Source: DATJLY01 sp963729295
Lineage (GTDB): Bacteria; Pseudomonadota; Alphaproteobacteria; ATCC43930; CGMCC-115725
Length of the DNA: 64,000 nt
Direction: 5' to 3'
Assembly: GCA_963729295.1 (NCBI GenBank)
Contig: CAVSNJ010000021.1
Coordinates: 1-64,000 of the forward strand
The notes beneath the pieces were generated by a model. That model made no database searches. It was not told the origin of the DNA and saw only the letters and a program-made list of their open reading frames with translations. Within the stretch, counting starts at the first letter, position 1, and each line of letters starts with the position of its first letter. Below, piece by piece: positions 7,931-16,848 of this stretch. The translations under genes were made by a program, and so were the position numbers.

Positions 7931-10651
7931 CTATCCGGCGCCGTGCGCCGGTTCCACGGCGTGATGCCAGGCGTCGAGCACCACGCGCTTCGTCACCTCG
8001 AAATTCGCGCCATGGAGGACGGTGTTGTGATCGCCGGGAACGTCCCGGACCTCGACGTCGGGACAATAAGGACCCCAGCCGAGATCGGCGTCGCGGCAAA
8101 TCTGCCAATCGCGGTTGTCCGCCGCCTTGAAGACATGAATCCGTCCGGGATAGGCGCCGAGCTCATATCCGTTCATGGCGGCCAAACGCAGAAAGCGAAC
8201 CGTCTCCCGCCCGACGATCGTGCGCACGCCGTCGAACCCCAACCGGGTGAGGAGCCGCCATCCCATTTCGATGACGCCCAAATGCCCGCGCCGAAGCTGA
8301 TCGTAGACAATCTTTCGGACCAGCACCTCGCGATTGAGGCAAGTGGCCGCGCTGACGACCGTGCTCGTGATGCGGTTCCACACCGACTTGGGCTTGAACA
8401 TGGACGCACGCTGCGACGTGCTGAACGGCGACACATCGAGAATGCCGACGAACTCGATCTTGTAACCCTCCTCGGCGAGGGCGCGCGCGGTCTCGAAGGC
8501 GCAGAACCCGCCGTAGGAATATCCGATGAGGCCGAACGGTTCCTCTTTGCTCGCTTGCGCGCGGATCTGCGCCAGCAGCGCGGCGAGGATGTCCGAAAAC
8601 GGCATCGGCTGAAGATGGCCGAAATCGTAGGCCGGATAATCGAGCCTGCGGATATCGAAATCGCTGTCGAGCGTGTCCATCAACCGGGCATATGACAGGA
8701 CATCGGCGGCCGTCGTGCTCATCGAGAAAAGCAGCGGCAGGCCGGTTTTCCGGCACCGCACGGGGGCTTCGGTCGGAATGGCGAGGGCCGCTGCCACGTC
8801 GCCCGGCCGCGAACCCGCCGAGATCACATTCATCGAGACCGCGCGGCCCAGCATCGTCTCGAGATGGAATACGAGCGTCATCCCCTTCAGCGAATCTCCG
8901 CCGGCCTCATCCCAAGTTTCGTTGGCGGCGAAGGATTCAGCGGAGAGAACCCTGCTCCAGGCGGCGCGCACCGCGGCGGCCACGCTGTCGTCGGCCACGC
9001 GGTCCGGCGGCGCTTTCTTCTCTTCAATGCCGGCGTCACGTCGCGCCTCCAGTGCAATGAGCGCCGGAATGTCGTGCTTGTAATTCCCCAGCATCGGGAT
9101 GGCATCGACGACGCGAAGCCGGCGTGGCCGCATCGCGTCGGAGAGACGCGGAACGAGCCATTCGGAAAGTTGCTTCTCGCCGATGGGTGTGGCCTTGGCA
9201 ACGGCGGCATAGGCGACGAGCTCGGCGCCATCGGCGCATTCGAGTGCAAAGACGGCCGCATCGGCAACGCACGGATGGGCGCGGATGACGGCTTCGACCT
9301 CTTCCGGCTCGACCCGGTTGCCGCGAATCTTGAGCAGCCTGTCCCTGCGGCCGACGAAGTCGAGCAGCCCGTCGGGCCGCATCCGTCCGAGATCGCCGGT
9401 GCGGAAAATGCGCGCCTTGCCGTCGCGTGGCGCCGGCGAGAACTTGGCGCGGGTCAGCTCCTCGTCCTGCCAGTAGCCGAGCGCGGCGTAGCGGCTGGTG
9501 ACGATGATCTCGCCGACCTCGCCCGGCGCCACAGGCTTGCCGTCCTCGCCCACGATTGCAGCCGAGTATCCGGGAAGGACGTATCCCACCGGCACGAGCG
9601 GCTGCTCCATCGGCAGGTCGCGCGGCACGAACCAGTGCGTGAACAGATTGAGCTCGCTCGAGCCGAGGCCGATGGAAACCAGGCTGTCGGCCGGGAAATT
9701 GCGGCGGAACAGCTCGATGTCGGCCGAGAACACGCGGTCGGCAGCGAATTGAACGTGGCGAATCGATGCGAGGAGCGAGGCATCCGTCACAAGCTCGGTC
9801 AGGCTGCGGAAGACGTAGGGCACGCAGAAGAGCAGCGTGACGCGGCCGCGCCGGAGCGCGCGCACCAGTTCCTGCATGCCTTTGCGCCGCACATCGACGA
9901 CGAACAGCGTGGCGCCATTGAGCAGCGAGCCGAAAACGTCTTGCTGCCCCGCCGCCACAGTCGGCGCGAAGACGACCGCGGTGCGGTCATCTTGCGATAG
10001 GTGCGTGCAGTTGACGCGCCGCACCGCGTCGTACAGCAGGCCGCGCTGATCGTAATAGACGCCCTTCGGTTCTCCTGTGCTGCCCGACGTGAATAGGATG
10101 AGGGCGAGGTCGTCGGGCGAGCTCTTAGGCAGCTCGGTTCGCTCGGCCGTCGCGGCTGCGGCAAAATCGATTTGAGGCATGGCGGGCGCCATGCGGCGCA
10201 CCATGTCGGCCGTGTCGGCGCTGACGATGATCGCCGCCATGCCCGAGCGCTCGAGGATGAGCGCGTTGCGATTTTCCGGGAAGCTCAGGTCGAGCGGAAC
10301 ATAAGGACGACCGGCGGCAAGCGCCGCCAGCATCGCAATCGCGTAGGTCGAGTTATTGTGAAGCGCGATGCCGACCGGCGCGCCGGGCGCGATTGTCGCC
10401 GCGATGCGGGCGGCGATCGCGTGCGCCGTTTCCACCACCTCGCGATAGGTGAAATAGTTTTCGCCGTCGTCGATCGCGGTCTTGCTGGCGAATTCCGCCG
10501 CAGCTTCGACGAACAGATCGAAAATCGGCCGCTCGAACGAAGCCTCGGGCAAGGGCCGGAATGGCCGCCCGACCGGGCCGCCGAAGTCGAACGGCACCGT
10601 ATTCTCGTTCACTGTCCCGCGCGCAGCAGGCTCTTGCCGATCGCCCCACAT
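7931..10651 (-). CDS. NRPS-like protein: adenylation-carrier-thioesterase
   Basis: A 906-residue single-module enzyme. The adenylation domain (about residues 35-520) has the A3 motif FTSGSTGEPKG near residue 190, GDLGRMRPDGLLDFVGRRD (A7-A8) and a lysine in GNYKHD at the A10 position. A carrier domain follows with GGDSLKG near residue 590, whose serine would take phosphopantetheine. The C-terminal alpha/beta-hydrolase thioesterase has GYSYGG near residue 710 and a late histidine in PGDHNTVL. There is no condensation domain, so it cannot extend a peptide by itself. A-T-TE proteins of this layout are known to activate amino or keto acids and release or dimerise them. It ends 4 bp from the convergent TPR-sulfotransferase gene. 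Confidence 0.88.
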   Translation of the reverse strand: MWGDRQEPAARGTVNENTVPFDFGGPVGRPFRPLPEASFERPIFDLFVEAAAEFASKTAIDDGENYFTYREVVETAHAIAARIAATIAPGAPVGIALHNNSTYAIAMLAALAAGRPYVPLDLSFPENRNALILERSGMAAIIVSADTADMVRRMAPAMPQIDFAAAATAERTELPKSSPDDLALILFTSGSTGEPKGVYYDQRGLLYDAVRRVNCTHLSQDDRTAVVFAPTVAAGQQDVFGSLLNGATLFVVDVRRKGMQELVRALRRGRVTLLFCVPYVFRSLTELVTDASLLASIRHVQFAADRVFSADIELFRRNFPADSLVSIGLGSSELNLFTHWFVPRDLPMEQPLVPVGYVLPGYSAAIVGEDGKPVAPGEVGEIIVTSRYAALGYWQDEELTRAKFSPAPRDGKARIFRTGDLGRMRPDGLLDFVGRRDRLLKIRGNRVEPEEVEAVIRAHPCVADAAVFALECADGAELVAYAAVAKATPIGEKQLSEWLVPRLSDAMRPRRLRVVDAIPMLGNYKHDIPALIALEARRDAGIEEKKAPPDRVADDSVAAAVRAAWSRVLSAESFAANETWDEAGGDSLKGMTLVFHLETMLGRAVSMNVISAGSRPGDVAAALAIPTEAPVRCRKTGLPLLFSMSTTAADVLSYARLMDTLDSDFDIRRLDYPAYDFGHLQPMPFSDILAALLAQIRAQASKEEPFGLIGYSYGGFCAFETARALAEEGYKIEFVGILDVSPFSTSQRASMFKPKSVWNRITSTVVSAATCLNREVLVRKIVYDQLRRGHLGVIEMGWRLLTRLGFDGVRTIVGRETVRFLRLAAMNGYELGAYPGRIHVFKAADNRDWQICRDADLGWGPYCPDVEVRDVPGDHNTVLHGANFEVTKRVVLDAWHHAVEPAHGAG

Positions 10652-10888
10652 CCTCGTTTCTCCATGGGGGGATGTTTTGGACAGCCCGGAGATGGTTGAC
10701 GCACACTTCTAGTTTTGTTTGTGCAAAAGTTACGCCAGAAATCGTGATCCTGCAATTTCAATGGGCTAGCCGCCTCTCCGGGCCGAATTGTAAAATTTCG
10801 TGACAGGTGCGCGTGCAGGTGCCGCCACGACGGCACGGCACGCGGTCATACGGCGCGCGCTGTCGCCGCGACGGGCAGACGGCCGACG

Positions 10889-12232
10889 CTATGGCTCGCG
10901 CAGGAAATAGCGGCGCTTGCCGGCGGGGGTGTGCGGTTCTTCTTGAAGCGCCGAGAAGGTGAATTGCTGGACGTCGATCGCCGGAAACTCGCGCGCGATC
11001 TCGTGCAGGAAGCGGCGCTCGATCCGGCGCAGATCCTCGGCCGACGGAGTGGCGATGCCGATATCGATCGCGCGCCCCATCTGGTGGATGAAGAACGAGC
11101 TCACCGCCTCGTCGATCTGCAAGATGTCGAAGAAGAAGTCGCTGTGCGTGTCGATCGAGGTGCCATCGCGCATCGGCAAGCTCAGTACATCGCGCGCGCG
11201 GCCGAGGATGCGGGCGCAGCGGAAGGGCGGGCCGTCGCCATCGACCAAGGACTCGACCCGATCGCCGGTCGCGTAGTTGATGAGCGGGAAGCGCACCGGC
11301 AAAAGCGTCGTGACAGCAAGCTCCTGGTCGGCCGCGACGCGGCAGTGGAACGCGTCCCAGAAGAAGGTGAGCTCGCCCGTGCCCGGCCGCGAATAGGCCA
11401 TGACGCCCGTCTCCTGCATGCCGTATTCGACGAGCGGCTCGGCGCCGAGAAGCCGGCGCACACGATCGAGATCGCGCGGATGCACCGTCTCGGAGCAGAA
11501 GATGGCGGCGCGGATCTGCGCCGCGTCACCGTCGTAGCCGGTATGCTCGACATAATCCAAGAGCTTGCGGATGCAGGACGTGTAGCCGACGAGCGTCATG
11601 CCCGGCCGCGCGCGCATGAAGGCGAGGTAGCGGGCGATCGATCTCTCGTCGAGCGAATACGCGCTCAAGCGCCGCGTGTCGATGAGCCAGTCCTTGACGT
11701 GGCGGCGCGCGACGTTGATCCGGCCCTTGAAGCCGTTGCCGAAGAGATGAGTGTGGCTCCAGATCAGCGCGATCGGATCACCGGCGCGGATGCCGGCCCA
11801 GCCGCGGCCCAGATACATGCTCGCATGATGCAGGAGATCGTCCTCGCTGCCGCGCGGGAAGCGGCGCGGCCGGCCGGTCGTGCCGCCGGTGCGCACGAGC
11901 CGCGCCGGCTGCGCGTCGGCCGCGATCGCGGCGAAGTTCTCCTCGAGATCGACGTTGCGCAGGAGCGGGAACGCGGCGAGCTCGGCGAGATCGCGGATCC
12001 GCTCGGGGAGCCGATGCCGGCGTTGCCATTCGGCATAGAAGCGATAGCGCCGCCGCGCCGCGCCCCAGATGCCGTTGAAGGCGTCGAGCTGACGGCGCGC
12101 GATGAGCGCCGGATCGGTCACCCGCTGGTAGAGCGCCTGGCGTTCGGCCAACAGGTCCTGACGATCGCGCAGGCCGCGGTTCACGACCTGAGTTGCGGCC
12201 CACCGCTGCGCCGCCGCCGCCAATCCCGTCAT
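10889..12232 (-). CDS. CapK/PaaK-like adenylate-forming enzyme
   Basis: A 447-residue member of the phenylacetate-CoA ligase/CapK superfamily. The nucleotide loop RTGGTTGRPRRFPRG near residue 115 matches the T-G-G-T-T-G-x-P family motif, YGMQETG fits the mid-domain signature and INYATGDRVESL fits the later Y-x-T-G-D element. CapK-type members cluster with polysaccharide or secondary-metabolite genes and activate carboxylic acids as adenylates. It lies upstream of the NRPS-like gene on the same strand with a 237-bp gap that is unusually AT-rich for this genome, so the two may share a pathway but have separate promoters. The substrate is unknown. Confidence 0.8.
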   Translation of the reverse strand: MTGLAAAAQRWAATQVVNRGLRDRQDLLAERQALYQRVTDPALIARRQLDAFNGIWGAARRRYRFYAEWQRRHRLPERIRDLAELAAFPLLRNVDLEENFAAIAADAQPARLVRTGGTTGRPRRFPRGSEDDLLHHASMYLGRGWAGIRAGDPIALIWSHTHLFGNGFKGRINVARRHVKDWLIDTRRLSAYSLDERSIARYLAFMRARPGMTLVGYTSCIRKLLDYVEHTGYDGDAAQIRAAIFCSETVHPRDLDRVRRLLGAEPLVEYGMQETGVMAYSRPGTGELTFFWDAFHCRVAADQELAVTTLLPVRFPLINYATGDRVESLVDGDGPPFRCARILGRARDVLSLPMRDGTSIDTHSDFFFDILQIDEAVSSFFIHQMGRAIDIGIATPSAEDLRRIERRFLHEIAREFPAIDVQQFTFSALQEEPHTPAGKRRYFLREP

Positions 12233-12301
12233 TGTCCGGCTCCGTTACCGCCGCACCTATTCGAATCGGCAGTAACGCCTCGCTGGAACGATCGTTCGGC
12301 G

Positions 12302-13105
12302 CTAGCCGAGATTTATGTGGACGATCGGCATAAGAAGCCGCACGGCGACGACGAGCAGCGTGACGGCGAGAATGGGACGCAGCACCGAGTCCGACACCTT
12401 CACGGAGGCATGGCTCCCGAGGATGATGCCCGGGATCGAGCCGATGAGGAGCGAGCCCAGCAGCGGCCAGTTGATCGAGCCCAGAAACCAATGGCCGAGC
12501 CCGGCGATGAGCGTCAAGGGCACGGCATGCGCGATATCGGAGCCGACGATGCGCGAGGACGGCATGTCAGGGTAGAGCAGGATCAGCGCCGTCACGCCGA
12601 TGGCGCCGGCGCCGACCGACGATGCCGTGACGAGGACGCCAAGGATGGCGCCCATGAGGATCGTTAGGATCATGCGGACCTGCGGCGAGACGCTGCGCAG
12701 CCCGGCGCCGAAGCGCCGGATGAGCCAGCCGCGAAAGATCAGCGCAATCGCCGTGAGCAGGAGCGCCACCGCGAGTACCGAGGTGATGGCGCCGCTGATC
12801 GCGGCCTCATCGAGCTTCAGGAGCGACAGGACGACGATCGTGACGAGCGTCAGCGGCACGCTGCCGGCGGCGAGCAAGCCGACGAGACGCCAGTCGACCG
12901 TCCGGTTCCAGCCGTGGACGGCGGTGCCGACGCTCTTGGTCGTGGCCGCGTAGAGAAGATCGGTGCCGACCGCCGTCGCCGGATGGATGCCGAAGAGGAG
13001 GATGAGGAGCGGCGTCATCAGCGATCCGCCGCCGACGCCGGTCATGCCCACGAGCGTGCCGACGACCAGGCCGGATGCGACGTAAAGCGGGTCGATCGGA
13101 ACCAT
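12302..13105 (-). CDS. TauE/SafE family permease
   Basis: A 267-residue polytopic inner-membrane protein with about eight hydrophobic segments. The paired signature GMTGVGGGSLMTPLLILLFG near the N terminus and the related SSVGAGAIGVTALILLYP in the second half show the internal duplication of TauE/SafE (anion permease, DUF81) proteins. Members move sulfite, sulfoacetate or other organic sulfur anions. It lies 70 bp downstream of cysNC on the same strand and is probably in the cys operon. That context favours sulfate uptake or sulfite export, but direction and substrate are inferred. Confidence 0.85.
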   Translation of the reverse strand: MVPIDPLYVASGLVVGTLVGMTGVGGGSLMTPLLILLFGIHPATAVGTDLLYAATTKSVGTAVHGWNRTVDWRLVGLLAAGSVPLTLVTIVVLSLLKLDEAAISGAITSVLAVALLLTAIALIFRGWLIRRFGAGLRSVSPQVRMILTILMGAILGVLVTASSVGAGAIGVTALILLYPDMPSSRIVGSDIAHAVPLTLIAGLGHWFLGSINWPLLGSLLIGSIPGIILGSHASVKVSDSVLRPILAVTLLVVAVRLLMPIVHINLG

Positions 13106-13175
13106 GAGGCCTCGCTTGCGTGGATCGCGGCGCGCAGTTGGTTTTCGTTGGTCTCGACGAGTCCGGAGTTTCAGT

Positions 13176-15032
13176 CTACCACACGATTAGGCCGCGCGCC
13201 CGCATCTCGCGAACGAGCTCCTCGACCGCGGCATCGGGGTCGCCGCCGCGCCCGTCGATGACGAGGTCCGGCGTCTCGGGCGGCTCATAGGGGCTGTCGA
13301 TACCGGTAAAGTTCGCAATCTCGCCACGCCGCGCCTTGCGGTATAGCCCCTTGGGGTCACGATCCTCGCACACTTCGATCGGCGTGTTGACGTAGATCTC
13401 CAGAAATTCGCCCGGCTCCAGCAGCTCGCGTGCCAGGCGGCGCTCGCTGCGGAAGGGCGAGATGAACGAGACAACGACAATGAGGCCGGCATCGACCATG
13501 AGCTTCGCCGTCTCGGCGACGCGGCGGATGTTCTCGACCCGGTCGGCATCGGTGAAGCCCAGATCCTTGTTGAGGCCGTGCCGCACATTGTCGCCATCGA
13601 GCATGTAGGTGTGGCGCCCTGCTTCGACGAGGCGCTTCTCGAGCAGGTTCGCGATCGTCGATTTGCCGGCGCCGGAAAGCCCGGTGAACCACAAGACGCA
13701 CGGCTTCTGGCCTTTGATCGAGCTGCGCCGGCGCTTGTCGATCGAAAGCGGCTGCCACACGATGTTGGCGGCGCGGCGCAGCGAGAACTCCACCATGCCG
13801 GCGCCGACCGTCAGGTTGGTGACGCGATCGACCAGGATGAAGCTGCCGCACTCGCGGCACGATTTGTAGGGATCGAGCGCCAAGGGCCGGTCGAAGCTCA
13901 GATTGCAGAAGCCGATCTCGTTGAGGCCGAGCGTTTTGGCTGCCTGATGTTCGAGTGAATCGATATTGATCTTGTGCTTCAGCTCGGTGACTTGCGCCAC
14001 GGCCTGCGCGGTGCCGGCGCGCAACAGATAGGGACGGCCGGGCAGCATCGGCTCGTCCTGCATCCAGATCACGTTGGCGGCGACCTGATCGGTGACGGAG
14101 GGGCGATCTTGCGGTGCGCACAAGACGTCGCCGCGCGAGACGTCGATCTCGTCGACGAGCGTCACGGTCACGGCTTCGCCGGCCGCAGCATCAGCGCGGT
14201 CGGCGCCGTCGAACACGATCCGCCCGATCCGGCTCGCGCGGCCCGCGGGCTCGATCACCACGGGATCGCCCGGCCGCACGCTGCCGCGGGCGATCATGCC
14301 GGCATAGCCGCGGAAATCGAGGTTGGCGCGGTTGACCCATTGCACCGGCAGGCGGAACGCACCGCCGGGCGGATCGCTCTCGATCTCGACATCCTCGAGG
14401 AACGACAGGAGCGCGCGCCCGCGATACCACGGCATCGCCCCGCTCGCGCGCGCGACATTGTCGCCGCGCAGCGCCGAGACCGGGATTGCCGTCACATCGG
14501 ACACGCCGAGCCGTGCGGCAAACGCGCGAAACGTGTCGACGATCTCGGCAAAGCGCCGCTCGCCATTATCCACGAGGTCCATCTTGTTGACGGCGAGCAC
14601 GAGCGAGCGGATGCCGAGGAGCGCCACGATCGTCGCGTGGCGGCGCGTTTGCGTGAGGATGCCCTTCCTCGCATCGACCAGCAGAACGGCGAGCGAGGCG
14701 GTGGACGCGCCGGTCGCCATGTTGCGCGTGTACTGCACGTGGCCGGGCGTGTCCGCGACGATGAACTTGCGCTTCGCCGTCGCGAAGAAGCGATAGGCGA
14801 CATCGATGGTGATCGCCTGCTCGCGTTCGGCCTGGAGTCCATCGACCAGAAGCGCGAGATCGAGCTTCTCGCCGGTGGTGCCGTGCTTCTTCGTATCGCG
14901 TTCGAGCGCCGCGAGCTGGTCGTCGTAGATGAGGCGCGAATCGTAAAGAAGGCGGCCGATCAGCGTACTCTTGCCGTCATCGACGCTGCCGCAGGTGATG
15001 AAGCGAAGCAGGGTTTTCTCGGGCCCGGCCAT
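13176..15032 (-). CDS. cysN/cysC: Bifunctional sulfate adenylyltransferase subunit 1/APS kinase
   Basis: A 618-residue fusion. The N-terminal EF-Tu-like GTPase (CysN) has the P-loop GSVDDGKST at about residue 11, DTPGHVQYTRNM and NKMD; it uses GTP hydrolysis to drive adenylation of sulfate by CysD. The APS kinase (CysC) domain begins near residue 440 with P-loop GLSGAGKST and has the downstream DGDNVRHGLNKDLGF element; it phosphorylates APS to PAPS. The start codon overlaps the cysD stop (TGATG), so the two are translationally coupled. The fused form is common in alphaproteobacteria. PAPS would feed both the reductase CysH at 26.7 kb and the sulfotransferase at 6 kb. Confidence 0.95.
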   Translation of the reverse strand: MAGPEKTLLRFITCGSVDDGKSTLIGRLLYDSRLIYDDQLAALERDTKKHGTTGEKLDLALLVDGLQAEREQAITIDVAYRFFATAKRKFIVADTPGHVQYTRNMATGASTASLAVLLVDARKGILTQTRRHATIVALLGIRSLVLAVNKMDLVDNGERRFAEIVDTFRAFAARLGVSDVTAIPVSALRGDNVARASGAMPWYRGRALLSFLEDVEIESDPPGGAFRLPVQWVNRANLDFRGYAGMIARGSVRPGDPVVIEPAGRASRIGRIVFDGADRADAAAGEAVTVTLVDEIDVSRGDVLCAPQDRPSVTDQVAANVIWMQDEPMLPGRPYLLRAGTAQAVAQVTELKHKINIDSLEHQAAKTLGLNEIGFCNLSFDRPLALDPYKSCRECGSFILVDRVTNLTVGAGMVEFSLRRAANIVWQPLSIDKRRRSSIKGQKPCVLWFTGLSGAGKSTIANLLEKRLVEAGRHTYMLDGDNVRHGLNKDLGFTDADRVENIRRVAETAKLMVDAGLIVVVSFISPFRSERRLARELLEPGEFLEIYVNTPIEVCEDRDPKGLYRKARRGEIANFTGIDSPYEPPETPDLVIDGRGGDPDAAVEELVREMRARGLIVW

Positions 15033-15946
15033 CAGAAATACCCTTCCTGCTTCTTCACTTCCATCGAGCCCGCCTGGTCGTGGTCGATGACGCGGCCCTG
15101 GCGCTCGGACGTGGTGGCGGCGCGCATCTCGTCGAGGATTTCGTCGAGCGTTTGCGCGCGCGACGGGACGGCACCGGTCAGCGGATAGCAGCCGAGCGTG
15201 CGAAAGCGGACCGAGCGCAGCTCGGCACGTTCGCCCGGATTGAGCTTCATGCGCTCGTCATCGACCATGATGAGCGTGCCGTCGCGCTCGACAACCGGCC
15301 GGTCTTTGGCGAAATAGAGCGGCACGACCTCGATTTTTTCGCGCGCGACATATTCCCAGACGTCAAGCTCGGTCCAGTTCGAGAGCGGGAAGACGCGCAC
15401 GCTCTCGCCCTTCGCGATGCGGCCGTTATAGATGCTCCACAGTTCCGGCCGCTGGTTTTTGGGGTCCCACCGGTGTTGCGCGCTGCGCACGGAAAAGACG
15501 CGCTCCTTGGCGCGGCTCTTCTCCTCATCGCGTCGTGCGCCGCCCAGGGCCGCATCGTAGCCGCCGGCATTGAGCGCCTGCTTCAAGGCGGCAGTCTTCA
15601 TGATGTCGGTATAGGCGGCCGAGCCGTGCGTGAATGGCGTCACACCGTCGCGCACGCCGTCCTGGTTGGTGTGGACGCGAAGCTCGAAGCCGAATTGGCG
15701 CGCCATGCGGTCGCGAAATTCGATCATCTCACGGAATTTCCAGGTCGTGTCGATATGCAGCACCGGGAACGGCAAGCGCGCCGGGGCAAACGCCTTCAGC
15801 CCGAGATGCAGCATGACCGACGAATCCTTGCCGATCGAGTACATCATCACCGGGTTGCGGAACTGCGCCGCGACCTCGCGAATGATGAAGATGCTCTCGG
15901 CCTCGAGCCGGTCGAGGTGGGTCAAGCGTGTAGGACGTGCGGACAT
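15032..15946 (-). CDS. cysD: Sulfate adenylyltransferase subunit 2
   Basis: A 304-residue PAPS-reductase-fold protein. The start is MSARPTRLTHLDRLEAESI, which matches the family N terminus, and the PP-loop is YSIGKDSSVMLHL. RRDEEKSRAKER and QRPELWSIYNGR are conserved CysD segments. With the GTPase CysN it forms APS from sulfate and ATP in the cytoplasm. Its stop codon overlaps the start of cysNC. The frame runs on upstream past position 16100, but that extension lacks family similarity and covers the probable promoter region. Confidence 0.95.
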   Translation of the reverse strand: MSARPTRLTHLDRLEAESIFIIREVAAQFRNPVMMYSIGKDSSVMLHLGLKAFAPARLPFPVLHIDTTWKFREMIEFRDRMARQFGFELRVHTNQDGVRDGVTPFTHGSAAYTDIMKTAALKQALNAGGYDAALGGARRDEEKSRAKERVFSVRSAQHRWDPKNQRPELWSIYNGRIAKGESVRVFPLSNWTELDVWEYVAREKIEVVPLYFAKDRPVVERDGTLIMVDDERMKLNPGERAELRSVRFRTLGCYPLTGAVPSRAQTLDEILDEMRAATTSERQGRVIDHDQAGSMEVKKQEGYF

Positions 15947-16361
15947 TAACAGATCATTGCAGAGTGACCGGGGATGGGCGGGAACGAGGCGGGGCGTTCC
16001 TATAATGTATCGAGGCAATTCCTTAAAGGGAAGTTTCGCCCGCGACCGCGAGATCACAGCAAAGGCCGCGCAGATCGGACTTTTGCAGACACCGAGGCGA
16101 ATGAGCATCCTCCGCCGGCAGCGCGGGCGGGGCCTATATGCAATTTCTATGAAGCGGTGCGCTGGCCCCTCTCGATTTTATATGCCGGCATCCCGATCCT
16201 TCCGCGCATGAAAGCCGACACCTGGCCGCAACGGCGCGCCGTCGCATACGAAGGCTTTCCGCGGGCGGCCGACATGCTTCGGGAGTCGGCCTGCCGCTCG
16301 CGATCCTCCTCGGCCTTGCCTTCGTCGCGGGCACCGCGGCGCTCGGGTAGAGGCACATATC
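15947..16361. other. Stretch without an intact gene upstream of cysD
   Basis: No frame here gives a recognisable protein on either strand. It must contain the cysD promoter; a possible leftward pair is TTTAAG and TATAGG with 17 bp between them (about 15998-16026), which is weak. A short hydrophobic stretch (LPLAILLGLAFVAGTAALG) near 16290-16350 is closed by a stop and lies directly before the kdpD-like remnant, so it may be part of the same decayed region. Confidence 0.4.
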
Positions 16362-16610
16362 GTGCGTGACGAATTCTTCGAGGAACAGGTCGCCGCGCGA
16401 GCTCGCGCTGCGCCGCACGGCGCAGAGCGTCGACGAGCAGATGGTGAGCTATATGCGCGCGCACGCGATCTCGGGGCCGCGGGCGAGCGCGTGCTCGTCT
16501 GTATCAGTGAGCAGCCCGGCATCGGCGCGGTGGTGCGCTATGGCCGGCGCATGGCCGAGCAGGGCGTGGGCTATCGCCTGCGCGTTTCCGAGTGGAGGGG
16601 CGCGCCGCCC
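16362..16610 (+). pseudogene. Degraded kdpD (potassium sensor kinase) fragment
   Basis: Two overlapping frames together resemble the stretch of KdpD that runs from the sensory N-terminal domain into its universal-stress-like domain. One frame gives DEFFEEQ, the frame one base on gives RELALRRTAQSVDEQM, and the first frame resumes with AAGERVLVCISEQPG and VVRYGRRMAEQ. In intact KdpD these follow one another as ...LRELALRRTADRVDEQM... and ...ILVCIG.... Here they are interrupted by at least two frame changes, and no sensor N terminus or kinase domain is visible on either side. It is therefore a remnant, not a gene. The match rests on remembered family sequence, so moderate confidence. Confidence 0.6.
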
Positions 16611-16665
16611 GGCCGCTCGCCGAGCCTTGCCGCCCTGTGCCTTACGGCAATATCGCCGCGAGAAT

Positions 16666-16741
16666 TGGTGGAGCCGAGGGGAATCGAACCCCTGACCTCG
16701 ACAGTGCGAACGTCGCGCTCTCCCATCTGAGCTACGGCCCC
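16666..16741 (-). tRNA. tRNA-Ala (anticodon CGC)
   Basis: A full cloverleaf can be drawn on the minus strand. The acceptor GGGGCCG pairs with CGGCTCC, the D stem is GCTC/GAGC, the anticodon stem is CGACG/TGTCG with loop TTCGCAC and the T arm is AGGGG-TTCGATT-CCCCT. The CCA end is encoded. The anticodon CGC reads the alanine codon GCG, which is abundant in this GC-rich genome. Confidence 0.95.
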
Positions 16742-16753
16742 GACCGGGCGCGG

Positions 16754-16783
16754 ACTATCGGCGGCGAGGCGTCTCCCTGTCAA
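16754..16783 (-). promoter_or_regulatory. Promoter of tRNA-Ala
   Basis: On the minus strand a perfect -35 hexamer TTGACA (16783-16778) is followed after 18 bp by GATAGT (16759-16754), 13 bases before the mature tRNA 5' end. Position and -35 quality fit a housekeeping sigma-70 promoter. Confidence 0.7.
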
Positions 16784-16848
16784 GGCTTGCAGGGGCAGAC
16801 GCCCGCGTTCTAGGGTTATGAAGCCTTCCACACGGAGCCAGTTGGGAC

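Noticed and set aside
16001..16006. Perfect TATAAT on the plus strand
   Set aside because: There is no -35 hexamer at a proper distance and no rightward gene follows before the kdpD remnant; it may be chance or part of the opposite-strand cysD control region.
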